This document shows, piece after piece, positions 54,089-64,000 of a DNA stretch of 64,000 nt. The notes under the pieces were generated by a model that was given only the letters and a program-made list of their open reading frames with translations, was not told the DNA's origin and searched no databases. Each line of letters starts with the position of its first letter. The first letter of the stretch is position 1. A program made the position numbers and the translations under genes. This DNA comes from Anabaena sphaerica FACHB-251 (lineage in GTDB: Bacteria; Cyanobacteriota; Cyanobacteriia; Cyanobacteriales; Nostocaceae), in the NCBI RefSeq assembly GCF_014696825.1, contig NZ_JACJQU010000001.1:434001-498000 (forward strand). The letters are read 5' to 3'.

Positions 54089-56350
54089 ATGAAAATCAAT
54101 CCAGTTGAATCCATTCTAGATTTAACCAAATCAGCATCTTTGCAGATTTTTTTCGGTACAGAAATCAATGAAAAAAGCAGTAGTGAACAATTTCTACTGA
54201 GTATGTATGATTCTGTGCAGACATCAATATTTATTGTCGATGTTCTGGAAGATGGGGATTTCCGGTATTTTGCACTTAATCCTACCCATGAAAGGTGGCT
54301 TGGTATTCCCTCAGAGGAACTGCGGGGTAAAAAACCAGAGGATGTTCTTTCTCCTGTTGATGCTGCTAGGGTGCGTCAGCGTTATGCTGATTGTGTGCGG
54401 TTTGGTAAAACAATTTCCTATGAACAATGTTTACAATTTCAGGGTGTAAATACTTGGTGGAGTACAACTTTAACACCGTTGCGAAATGCCAAATCTAGGA
54501 TTTATAGACTAATTGGCACTAGTAGCAATATTACCCCCTCAAAGCTGGTAGAACAAGCAGGAAGAATGCAAGCAGAACGGGAACGTTTGCTAGAAGCTAC
54601 TACTTTGAGAATTCGTGAATCTGAAGATTTAGAAACGTTTTTTCAGCAAACAGTTAAAGAAATTCGCCATTTACTAGATAGCGATCGCATTCTCATTTAT
54701 CAATTTGAGACTGATTATGGTGGGGTGATTTTGGCTGAATCAACAATTATGGCTGGTGATTCTCTACTAGGAAGAAAAATCAAAGATCCCTGCTTTGATG
54801 CCAAACACCGAGAACGCTATAGACGCGGCTGTATTCATGTTGTTGAAGATATTTATGCCACAGGTTTACATCCTTGTCAAAGAGATTTTCTCGCCTCTAT
54901 GCAGGTGCAAGCTAATCTAGCTATACCAATTTTATCACAACAGAATTTGTGGGGATTTTTGATTGTTCAATATTGTCGAGAAACGAGACAATGGCAGCAA
55001 GAAGAAATTGATTTATGTAAACAAATTGCTCTTCAAATTGGTATTGCTGTACAACAATCTGAACTACATAAACACCTAAAATATCTGCAATCACAACTAG
55101 AATTACAAAAGCAACAGCACACATCCCAATTACAGCAATTGCAGAATTTTCAAGCACTTGTCAGGCTGATCACTGAACAAATCCGGGATAGTGTGGATTT
55201 TAATCAAGTGCTACAAACTGCGGTTCAAGGATTAGCACAATTATTGCAACTAGAACGATGTCAAATCGAACTTTATAATCCCAGCCAAACATCAGCGATC
55301 GTTACCTGTGAGTATAGTTCTAGTTCACCTTATTGTCAGGGATTAACGAGAGAGATTGCAGACTTTCCTCAAGTTTATCAGCCACTGTTGCAAAAACAAC
55401 CCTTGCAAACAGTGGAAATTCTCCCTGGCAACTATCTACAAATACAGGTTGTTTCTCAACTCGCTTGTCCAATTTTTGATATTCAAGGTATTTTAGGTAA
55501 TATTTGGTTAATTAAAACTACAGAAGAAAAGTTTAATGAATTAGAGATATCCTTAGTGCAGGAAGTAGCTAACAAATGTGCGATCGCCATTCGACAATCT
55601 CAGCTACAGGAAAAAACTAAAGCACAGGTAAAAGAACTAGAAAAATGGGAACGACGCAAAAATGAATTCCTGAAAACCCTTTCTCAAGAACTCCGCACAC
55701 CTGTTACTAACATTAGTCTTGCTGCTCAAACTTTAGAAAGTTTGCTCACTCCAAATGGTATTCTTGATAGAGAATTAGTACCGCAACTTTTGCAGATTTT
55801 ACATAACGAGTGTGGACGCGAAAACAAATTAATTAACGATTTACTCACTCTTACATATCTCAAAATTGAACCAGAACCACCGACATTAATCGCTATTGAC
55901 TTACAAGCTTGGCTAACTCCCATTGTTGAGTCTTTTCGGGATGTTGCAGATTGCCAGAAACAAAACTTAAATTTGAATATTGAGAAAAAACTTCCACCTT
56001 TAGAAACTGATATCACTGATTTTGAGCGCATTATTAGCGAACTGCTTAATCATGCTTGTCAATGTACCCCCGCAGGTGAATCAATCATTGTTTCTGCTAA
56101 CTTAGTTGCAGAAGCAGTAGAGTTGAAAGTCAGCTATTCCGGTGTAGACATTCCCAGTCATGAACTAACACGGGTTTTTCAGCCATTTTATCGCTTTACT
56201 AAAAACGCTCCTTGGAAATCCAGCGATTCTGGATTAGAATTGGCCTTGGTGAAAGAGATGATAAAGCGTTTAAACAGTGCAATTGATGTCAAAAGTGTTG
56301 ATCATCAAATCACCTTCACGCTTAAATTCCCGCTGCATCCAGTTTTTTAA
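54089..56350 (+). CDS. PAS-GAF-GAF sensor with degenerate histidine kinase
   Basis: 753 residues. A PAS domain (about 40-155) is followed by a cyanobacteriochrome-like GAF (about 185-330). It has a DXCF motif (DPCF, Cys235) and a second Cys exactly 28 residues on (LHPCQ, Cys263), the spacing of DXCF-type photoreceptors; a Gln follows where His is usual. A coiled coil and a second GAF (about 365-510) come next. The HisKA H-box reads TLSQELRTPV, with Gln533 where the phospho-accepting His belongs. In the HATPase, LLNHACQCTP keeps an Asn, but the G1 (SGVDIPS) and G2 (DSGLELALV) boxes are degraded. Probably a light- or redox-sensing pseudokinase. Confidence 0.85.
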   Translation: MKINPVESILDLTKSASLQIFFGTEINEKSSSEQFLLSMYDSVQTSIFIVDVLEDGDFRYFALNPTHERWLGIPSEELRGKKPEDVLSPVDAARVRQRYADCVRFGKTISYEQCLQFQGVNTWWSTTLTPLRNAKSRIYRLIGTSSNITPSKLVEQAGRMQAERERLLEATTLRIRESEDLETFFQQTVKEIRHLLDSDRILIYQFETDYGGVILAESTIMAGDSLLGRKIKDPCFDAKHRERYRRGCIHVVEDIYATGLHPCQRDFLASMQVQANLAIPILSQQNLWGFLIVQYCRETRQWQQEEIDLCKQIALQIGIAVQQSELHKHLKYLQSQLELQKQQHTSQLQQLQNFQALVRLITEQIRDSVDFNQVLQTAVQGLAQLLQLERCQIELYNPSQTSAIVTCEYSSSSPYCQGLTREIADFPQVYQPLLQKQPLQTVEILPGNYLQIQVVSQLACPIFDIQGILGNIWLIKTTEEKFNELEISLVQEVANKCAIAIRQSQLQEKTKAQVKELEKWERRKNEFLKTLSQELRTPVTNISLAAQTLESLLTPNGILDRELVPQLLQILHNECGRENKLINDLLTLTYLKIEPEPPTLIAIDLQAWLTPIVESFRDVADCQKQNLNLNIEKKLPPLETDITDFERIISELLNHACQCTPAGESIIVSANLVAEAVELKVSYSGVDIPSHELTRVFQPFYRFTKNAPWKSSDSGLELALVKEMIKRLNSAIDVKSVDHQITFTLKFPLHPVF

Positions 56351-56400
56351 CTGCACCACTAGCGCCAGAGTCAAAAGTCTGCTATTATAGGTTTTAGTGC

Positions 56401-56472
56401 GGGTGATTAGCTCAACGGCAGAGCAGTTGACTCTTAATCAATTGGTTCTGAGTTCGAATCTCAGATCACCCA
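56401..56472 (+). tRNA. tRNA-Lys(CTT)
   Basis: 72-base cloverleaf. The acceptor GGGTGAT pairs with ATCACCC. The D-arm is GCTC...GAGC. The anticodon stem GTTGA pairs with TCAAT around loop CTCTTAA (anticodon CTT, codon AAG). The T-arm is CTGAG-TTCGAAT-CTCAG. No CCA is encoded after the discriminator A. Confidence 0.92.
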
Positions 56473-56568
56473 CTAACCGTTATTAAGTTAGCAATAATAT
56501 TCTATCATCCTGGGTGCGTTATGGTATTTTTAACGCACCTAAACTCTTATGGTTTATTGGTTAAAACC

Positions 56569-57132
56569 CTAGATTTTTGTACCATCATCAAATCTATACT
56601 CTCGATTGTATATATCATCGGGGTCATAACCAATATCACCCACAAAACAGAAGGAAATTGCTAAATGGAAGGTTCTAGTTTCAAAATAAAAATTTTCCTG
56701 GGGTGACATTTTCATGAAGTCATTTTTAAACTTTTTCCACTCTCTTTGGTTATGACTATCCATATATCCATCTTGTTTTTGTAAGCGGTTTAACCATTCA
56801 TCTTTTTCAATTTTTACCGTATTTGCATCTTCTTCAAATTCCAAATAAATTTCTTCCAATATTTTTCGTATTTCCTTGGGATATCTACCAGCTAAAGCTA
56901 AAAATGCAATTAATGTTTGCTTACATTCTGGTGATGGTTCAACTTTCCAGGTTGTATCATTAGGTGTTGGAGTCCAGATAATTTTAATGATTTTGCAAAT
57001 ATTAATTAGTCGCTTTGCGGTTCTCGGTGTTAAATCAACGTGCTGACAACATTCCGATATCCATTGAAATTCTTCAGCGGTAAATCTTTCAAAAGTAACT
57101 AATGTGTCTGTATTTGCAGTTTGTACGTTTAT
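56569..57132 (-). pseudogene. 3' remnant of a KAP-family P-loop NTPase gene
   Basis: An open frame of 188 codons bounded upstream by an in-frame stop (57133-57135), with no usable start codon near its 5' end. The protein shows LTPRTAKRLINICKIIKIIW, typical of the C-terminal helical part of KAP NTPases, followed by a hydrophobic LIAFLALAGRYPKEIRKIL. The Walker motifs of the N-terminal half are absent. It therefore appears 5'-truncated. KAP NTPases are common in mobile and defence islands. It lies next to a tRNA gene. Confidence 0.7.
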
Positions 57133-57135
57133 TTA

Positions 57136-57592
57136 CAAAGTTATATCTATATTTATTTCTCTGCTTTTATTACAAAATATGTCATTTTCTCATCTAAATG
57201 TTAAGTGAATAACCTGCTGAATACAAATATTACTGAGGTAGAAAAATTAAACTTTTTCTGTGGAAGTCTCAAAAGTCTTGCTATTCCAAGCTTACAGGAT
57301 TTGCAATCATATTTTATTAACTGATGTGTGAATGACTCGCTTATTGAGAAATCAGCTAAAACTCATTTGCTGAAAACGCAAACTTTACGTTATCTATGTC
57401 AGAAAATTTTTATATTATTATCAATAACTCGAAGCAATTGGACAACATTAAAATTAGTACCTAAGTTTAATTCTCTAATTCGGAGGTAATTAAAAATCAT
57501 GCCTTTTACTATATAAACAAGTCATTAGTTGAGCAATAACAAATAAGTTCTCAACTAACGTCATAAACCAGGTATTTTTTGGAGAAAAGCTG
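57136..57592 (+). other. Leader and promoter region of the GG-peptide gene
   Basis: 457 bp, AT-rich, no gene. A 9-bp inverted repeat TTAGTTGAG / CTCAACTAA (about 57524-57560) lies 40 bp before the start. A good ribosome site (GGAGGTAATT) serves a five-codon frame at about 57498-57515. Confidence 0.45.
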
Positions 57593-57838
57593 ATGTTAAA
57601 CATCAAAAATGAATTGTTAGCTGAACTCACTTCTGAAACTGCTGCTAACATTAACGGTGGTCAAGGTGAACAAGGTCAAGGACAACAAGGTGAACAAGGT
57701 GGTAAAGAAGATAAAAGTCAGTTTAATTACAACAGGTATCTGAAAGCCTTGGGAATAGCTTATTTGAGTCCTCCAGAAGTTGGTAGCATTACAGATAAGG
57801 AAGCGTTGTTAGCTCAATACCAAGGTTGGGAAGATTAG
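57593..57838 (+). CDS. Small peptide with double-glycine leader
   Basis: 81 residues. The N-terminus MLNIKNELLAELTSETAANI ends in NGG (residues 21-23). This is a bacteriocin-type leader that a peptidase-containing ABC transporter could cut after Gly23. The predicted mature part starts QGEQGQGQQGEQGGKEDK (Gln/Gly-rich, charged) and continues with FNYNRYLKALGIAYLSPPEV to an acidic tail. It contains no Cys, so lanthionine bridges are not expected. GGAGA seven bases upstream of the ATG. No transporter or modification enzyme lies nearby. It could be a secreted signal, a bacteriocin or a cell-surface peptide. Confidence 0.72.
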   Translation: MLNIKNELLAELTSETAANINGGQGEQGQGQQGEQGGKEDKSQFNYNRYLKALGIAYLSPPEVGSITDKEALLAQYQGWED

Positions 57839-57919
57839 CAAAACTAAGTTATAGGCTTTTCCCACTAAGATTCGACTACTAAGCATAAATCCGGCTTTTA
57901 ATCCAATTCATGAATAACC

Positions 57920-57972
57920 AGATACCCGACTTCTTTGAGAAGTTGTAGAGACGTTCCATGGAACGTCTCTAC
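57920..57972. repeat. REP-like half plus a 28-bp perfect palindrome
   Basis: AGATACCCGACTTCTTTGAG, then AAGTTG, is REP copy 4. It is fused to GTAGAGACGTTCCATG and its mirror GAACGTCTCTAC (57945-57972). The palindrome is perfect over 28 bp and lies just upstream of the nagZ stop. Confidence 0.85.
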
Positions 57973-57987
57973 TTTATAACCAGATGT

Positions 57988-59076
57988 CTACTCAAAACTG
58001 CAAGTAATAGCTAACTCGGCATGATTGACTAAAATTTCTTTTTCAAGTTGATAAACTGGATATTGAGGTGTGACAGCTAGTAATTTCTCAATTCTCTTCT
58101 GAGCAGCTTCTACAACTGCTTCATTTAAACTACCATTATTTAAACACTTAGCAAAATCTTCTGCTATTTTATATGTTCTCTCTAAGGATGAAGAATTGAT
58201 ATTTCGTGATACTATAAATAAATCACAACCAGCATTAAACGCACGCGCTACTGTTCCCGACTGCATAAACATATCCGAAACAGCTTTCATATCTAAGTCA
58301 TCAGAAACAACCACTCCTTGAAAATTTAATTCTTCCCGAAGAATGTGATTTAAAATCGTTTTGGATAATGTCGCTGGAACTTCTGGATCAATTTGCGGGA
58401 ACAAAATATGTGCTGTCATAATTAGCGGTATCTGTTCCTGAATGAGAGTCTGAAAAGGTATCAACTCCCGTTTTCGCAACTCTTCTAAACTTAGATTTAA
58501 TATTGGTAACTCTAAATGAGAATCTGTGCTAGTGTCTCCATGTCCAGGAAAATGTTTAGCACAACCGAGAATATCCCTTTCCCTGAGTCCTTGGTAATAT
58601 TCCCGCGCACTTTGACTAGCAGTTGCTGGAGTTGTCCCGAAAGCGCGGGGACCAATAATAGGGTTTTGAGGGTTAGAAAAAATATCAGCAACGGGAGAAA
58701 AAGAAAGATTAATTCCCAGTGATTTTAATTCTAAAGCCGTAGCTTTTGCTACTTGATAGGCTTGCGAGCGCAGCAAATAAGCATAAGGAAAGCGAGTAAT
58801 GGGTAAAGGAGTCCTGACAACCCTTCCACCCTCATGATCTAAGCTGGTAAACAGGAAATCACGTTCAGTATATTCTCGTGTTTGTTGAATTAAATTCTTA
58901 AAGCTTTCTAACCAAACCGGATAAGGTACACCATCAAGAAAGTTTTTAGCGAAAAATATCACCCCAACAGGTTTTAACTCATTGAGAACCCGTTTATCAT
59001 CATCGCTTAAGGTTGTACCCGAAACACCGAGAATGAGGTGATTGCCAAAGCTTTGTAAATGCTGTTTTACTGACAT
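57988..59076 (-). CDS. nagZ: Glycoside hydrolase family 3, NagZ-type N-acetylglucosaminidase
   Basis: 362 residues. The diagnostic NagZ motif is KHFPGHGDTSTDSH (about 173-186), and the nucleophile Asp lies in VVVSDDLDMKA. The N-terminal LILGVSGTTLSDDDKRVLNE and SLDHEGGRVVRTP sequences match GH3. It removes N-acetylglucosamine from anhydro-muropeptides during peptidoglycan recycling. A C-terminal extension (about 325-362) lacks a recognised domain. Divergent from crtP. Confidence 0.93.
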   Translation of the reverse strand: MSVKQHLQSFGNHLILGVSGTTLSDDDKRVLNELKPVGVIFFAKNFLDGVPYPVWLESFKNLIQQTREYTERDFLFTSLDHEGGRVVRTPLPITRFPYAYLLRSQAYQVAKATALELKSLGINLSFSPVADIFSNPQNPIIGPRAFGTTPATASQSAREYYQGLRERDILGCAKHFPGHGDTSTDSHLELPILNLSLEELRKRELIPFQTLIQEQIPLIMTAHILFPQIDPEVPATLSKTILNHILREELNFQGVVVSDDLDMKAVSDMFMQSGTVARAFNAGCDLFIVSRNINSSSLERTYKIAEDFAKCLNNGSLNEAVVEAAQKRIEKLLAVTPQYPVYQLEKEILVNHAELAITCSFE

Positions 59077-59267
59077 AAGAGTAAAAATAAAGGATAAATT
59101 TTCTCTACTCTATCCTTTCTACCCATTATTTTTTAACTGTCCCCAGTCACCAGTCACCAGTCACCTCTTCCCCTGCATTTTCTCCAAGCTAGGCCAAATG
59201 TAACAGAATGCAACGTATAATGAGAACCAGGAAACCATTAAGAAATATTGAAAAACAGTAGGTTTAA

Positions 59268-61629
<2,362 letters not shown>

Positions 61630-61638
61630 CTTGGTCCT

Positions 61639-61704
61639 TGGTCATTAGTCATTAGTCATTAGTAACTACTAGCTGACCACTGACCACTGACCACTGACCA
61701 CTGA
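61639..61704. repeat. STRR tracts (GTCATTA and GACCACTG)
   Basis: Three GTCATTA units and four GACCACTG units lie between crtB and tRNA-Ser. Confidence 0.82.
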
Positions 61705-61761
61705 CAAAAAAACTATTGACTAACCAAAAATTCTCTGCTAACATCATTAAGTATTACCTCT

Positions 61762-61853
61762 GGAGAGGTGGCTGAGTGGTCGAAAGCGGCAGATTGCTAA
61801 TCTGTTGATGGAATCGTAAGGTCCATCCGAGGGTTCGAATCCCTCCTTCTCCG
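61762..61853 (+). tRNA. tRNA-Ser(GCT)
   Basis: 92 bases with the long variable arm of tRNA-Ser. Acceptor GGAGAGG / CTTCTCC, anticodon stem GCAGA / TCTGT with loop TTGCTAA (anticodon GCT, codons AGC/AGU). T-arm GAGGG-TTCGAAT-CCCTC. Discriminator G; CCA is not encoded. Confidence 0.93.
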
Positions 61854-62045
61854 TTTATAAGTTTCAACAGTCCTCGGAATTGAACGGATTCACGAGTGTT
61901 GTTTTGATTTAGCTTTTATTCCTATATTTTCAAAGGTTGATGTTATTATTTAACCCTTGGAGCTTGAGTCATTTCCAGCTAAACTGACGGGTTAGTTTGA
62001 TAATTGATTTTCAAGCTTCTCAACTTGAGAGGCGTGAAGGAATAT

Positions 62046-63371
62046 ATGGCAAAATTTAGTGTTTCCCTGGCTTTAAGTATGGCAACCCTAGCCAGTGGTT
62101 TTCTCTTAGGCGCTTGTGAAAATACCACCACAACCAATGGTGTGGCCAGCAACGGAACTACCGCCACCCCAGCAGCCAACACCACTACCACGGCTGCTAG
62201 TGCTAAAGGCTTAAAAATAGGCAGTTTATTACCAACAACAGGTGATTTAGCTTCCATCGGACAACAAATGGTTGGTTCAGTTCCCCTGCTGGTGGAAACT
62301 GTCAACGCTTGCGGTGGTGTCAACGGAGAAAAAGTCACATTAGTAGAAGTAGACGACCAAACCAAACCCGAAACCGGTGCAGCAGGTATGACCAAACTAG
62401 CAACGGTGGATAAAGTTGCTGGTGTAGTTGGTTCCTTTGCTAGTAGCGTTTCTACAGCTGCTATCTCAGTTGCTGCTCCTAACAAAGTCATGCTAGTTTC
62501 CCCTGGTAGTACCAGCCCCGTATTTACCGAAAAAGCCCAAAAAGGCGATTTTAAAGGATATTGGGCGCGGACTGCTCCTCCAGATACCTACCAAGCATTA
62601 GCTTTAGCCCAACTTGCTAAGAAAAAAGGTTTTAAAAGAGTTTCTACAGTCGTCATCAACAACGACTATGGCGTAGGTTTTGAAAAAGCATTTGTGCAAA
62701 CTTTTGAAAAATTGGGTGGAACCGTAGTTAATAAAGATAAACCTGTCCGCTATGACCCCAAAGCCCAAACCTTTGAAACAGAAGCGGGTGCTGCTTTCGC
62801 TGGTAAACCTGATGCTGTATTAGCGGTTATGTATGCGGAAACAGGTAGTTTATTCCTTAAAGCTGCTTACCAGCAAGGTGTAGCCAAGGGAGTACAGATC
62901 ATGCTGACTGACGGAGTGAAATCAGATAGTTTCCCTGAACAAGTAGGTAAAGGTCCTGATGGCAAATATCTGTTATCTGGGGCGATAGGTACAGTTCCCG
63001 GTTCCAGTGGTAAAGGTTTAGAAGCCTTTAATAAATTGTGGAAAGACAAAAAAGGCGGTACGCCAGGAGAATACGCACCTCAAGCCTGGGATGCTGGGGC
63101 TTTGTTGGTATTAGCAGCCCAAGCAGCCAAGGAAAATACAGGTGTAGGTATTGCTAGTAAAATTCGGGAAGTTTCTGCTGGTGATGGTACACCTGTGAGT
63201 GATGTTTGTGCAGGACTGAAGCTACTTAAAGAAGGGAAAAAGATTAATTACCAAGGTGCCAGCGGTGATGTGGATGTCGATGCTAACGGTGATGTAATTG
63301 GTGTCTACGATGTGTGGACTGTGGAAAATGACGGCAAAATCAAGGTGATAGACAAGGTTAGTCCTAAGTAG
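62046..63371 (+). CDS. ABC transporter substrate-binding lipoprotein (branched-chain/neutral amino acid type)
   Basis: 441 residues from ATG 62046, with GAAGGAAT upstream (an earlier non-ATG start would lack the signal). Signal peptide with lipobox LGAC (about residues 24-27), then a Thr/Ser/Asn-rich linker (about 30-55). The periplasmic-binding-protein fold starts LKIGSLLPTTGDLASIGQQM and has VGSFASSVSTAAISVAAPNKV and PPDTYQALALAQLAKKKGFK. This matches the LivJ/NatB group of high-affinity amino-acid binding proteins. No permease or ATPase gene is adjacent, so it serves a transporter encoded elsewhere. Confidence 0.9.
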   Translation: MAKFSVSLALSMATLASGFLLGACENTTTTNGVASNGTTATPAANTTTTAASAKGLKIGSLLPTTGDLASIGQQMVGSVPLLVETVNACGGVNGEKVTLVEVDDQTKPETGAAGMTKLATVDKVAGVVGSFASSVSTAAISVAAPNKVMLVSPGSTSPVFTEKAQKGDFKGYWARTAPPDTYQALALAQLAKKKGFKRVSTVVINNDYGVGFEKAFVQTFEKLGGTVVNKDKPVRYDPKAQTFETEAGAAFAGKPDAVLAVMYAETGSLFLKAAYQQGVAKGVQIMLTDGVKSDSFPEQVGKGPDGKYLLSGAIGTVPGSSGKGLEAFNKLWKDKKGGTPGEYAPQAWDAGALLVLAAQAAKENTGVGIASKIREVSAGDGTPVSDVCAGLKLLKEGKKINYQGASGDVDVDANGDVIGVYDVWTVENDGKIKVIDKVSPK

Positions 63372-63460
63372 AGGCAGGAGGCAGGAAGCAGGAGGCGGGA
63401 GGCAGGAAGCAGGAGATAATATCTTATTTTCCCCATCTCCCCAGTCCCCAGTCCCCAGTC
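63371..63460. repeat. STRR tracts (GGCAGGA/AGCAGGA and CCCCAGT)
   Basis: GGCAGGA-type units (63373-63415) and CCCCAGT units (63434-63458) fill the gap between the convergent genes. Confidence 0.82.
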
Positions 63461-63469
63461 CCTAGTCAA

Positions 63470-64000
63470 TTAAAAACCGCTAAAGTTGTAACCAACGCCA
63501 AACAACACACCGACATCAGTTTGATTAAAAAATCCAGCATTTACAGCGGCTGTGGCGGTGAATCTATTATTTAGAGGTATATCAATACCACCAGTTACTA
63601 GTAAAGCAGTTTCAGAGTTATCACCTGTTTTAATGGCTGCACCCGCTCCCACATAAGGAGCAATAGGTAAAGGTTCAGCAAGGGGATCTCCTACCTGCTG
63701 GAAGGAGAAATCGTAGGTGAGAGGAATAAGAAATGTAGTATCATCTCCTAAAATTACCGATGGTCTTGCTGATAAAGACCTTGTGAAACCGATTTTGCTG
63801 ATGACTGTGAAATTACCATCGGCTAAGGCTGAATCTCCACCACTTAAACCGATGTTGCCAGCAACGCCAATATAGCTGCTACCACCACGGGTAGGTCTTC
63901 CTAGATCAATATCGGATTGTGCTATTTGATTGGGCTGTGCTACTTGAGCAGCAGATGGCTGGGATGTAGGCTCTGTATCTTCAGAAGTCAGCATTATTGA
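63470..64000 (-). CDS. Outer-membrane beta-barrel protein (partial)
   Basis: The reading frame stays open to the right edge, so the start and signal peptide are beyond the window; at least 174 residues are seen. After a Gln/Ala/Ser-rich stretch come alternating hydrophobic strands ending in Phe, Gly and Tyr (SSYIGVAGNIGL, FTVISKIGFTR, IAPYVGAGAAIKTG, TALLVTGGIDIPL, VGVLFGVGYNFSGF). The C-terminal aromatic residue (F) and strand pattern fit an OmpA/OmpW-like eight-strand barrel in the outer membrane. Convergent with the binding-protein gene. Confidence 0.75.
   Translation of the reverse strand, partial: SIMLTSEDTEPTSQPSAAQVAQPNQIAQSDIDLGRPTRGGSSYIGVAGNIGLSGGDSALADGNFTVISKIGFTRSLSARPSVILGDDTTFLIPLTYDFSFQQVGDPLAEPLPIAPYVGAGAAIKTGDNSETALLVTGGIDIPLNNRFTATAAVNAGFFNQTDVGVLFGVGYNFSGF

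Noticed and set aside
57498-57515. Five-codon frame MPFTI after a perfect GGAGG
   Set aside because: It matches the first residues of OCP but stops at once. Too short to call; probably coincidence or a translation-coupling leader.

Overview
The window looks like chromosome of a filamentous, probably heterocyst-forming cyanobacterium (Nostocales). Evidence: the phytoene desaturase/phytoene synthase pair (crtP-crtB), a 390-residue SigA, a high-light-inducible (Hli) protein, a helical carotenoid protein beside a C-terminal-domain homologue of the orange carotenoid protein (OCP), an XisI-type gene, many HIP1 octamers (GCGATCGC), and intergenic spacers full of the short tandem 7-8 bp repeats (STRRs) typical of Nostoc and Anabaena. 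No genus is claimed.

Layout. 0.4-10.2 kb: housekeeping genes (nadD, gap2, thiL, a DUF39 protein, a TPR protein, a GDT1/UPF0016 manganese exporter, miaA) with a higBA toxin-antitoxin pair. The exporter lies behind a well-formed yybP-ykoY manganese riboswitch with its own promoter. 10.4-17.9 kb: gyrB, sigA with a leader of about 1.2 kb, an Hli gene, and a GyrA/ParC-type subunit. 18.5-25.1 kb: a response regulator, a TPR lipid- or envelope-type protein, and a TetR-controlled MacAB-like efflux operon. Two copies of the TetR operator are visible, and nested mobile repeats lie between permease and ATPase. 25.3-30.6 kb: arfB, a divergent OCP-N-domain protein, a HAD phosphatase, queG, then HCP and CTDH. 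30.7-34.0 kb: a partner-switching pair (PP2C phosphatase/RsbW-like kinase) and a NarL-type regulator.

34.0-35.8 kb is an accessory patch: a 59-residue ribbon-helix-helix gene, a tnpB pseudogene interrupted by a MITE, and another MITE. 35.8-44.7 kb: a hybrid kinase with an intact ethylene-binding domain, a WecG/TagA transferase, an FtsE-type ATPase, a degenerate alpha/beta hydrolase, DUF4330, an M48 protease and a PPP-family phosphatase. 45.4-53.7 kb: DUF2470, sdhA, hicBA, an unknown protein, a frameshifted xisI, glcD, a GHL10 glycosidase and a membrane protein. 54.1-64 kb: a DXCF-cyanobacteriochrome-like sensor whose kinase H-box has lost its His, tRNA-Lys, a truncated KAP NTPase, an orphan double-glycine leader peptide, nagZ, crtP-crtB, tRNA-Ser, an amino-acid ABC binding lipoprotein and a partial outer-membrane protein.

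Common themes are photoprotection and pigment biology (Hli, HCP/CTDH, crtPB, Mn export), many two-component or partner-switching sensors, and heavy colonisation of spacers by several families of MITE-like inverted repeats. One of these is inserted inside another with a perfect 10-bp target duplication. No CRISPR array, prophage or large biosynthetic cluster was seen. Everything here was read by eye; family names rest on recognised motifs and not on searches.
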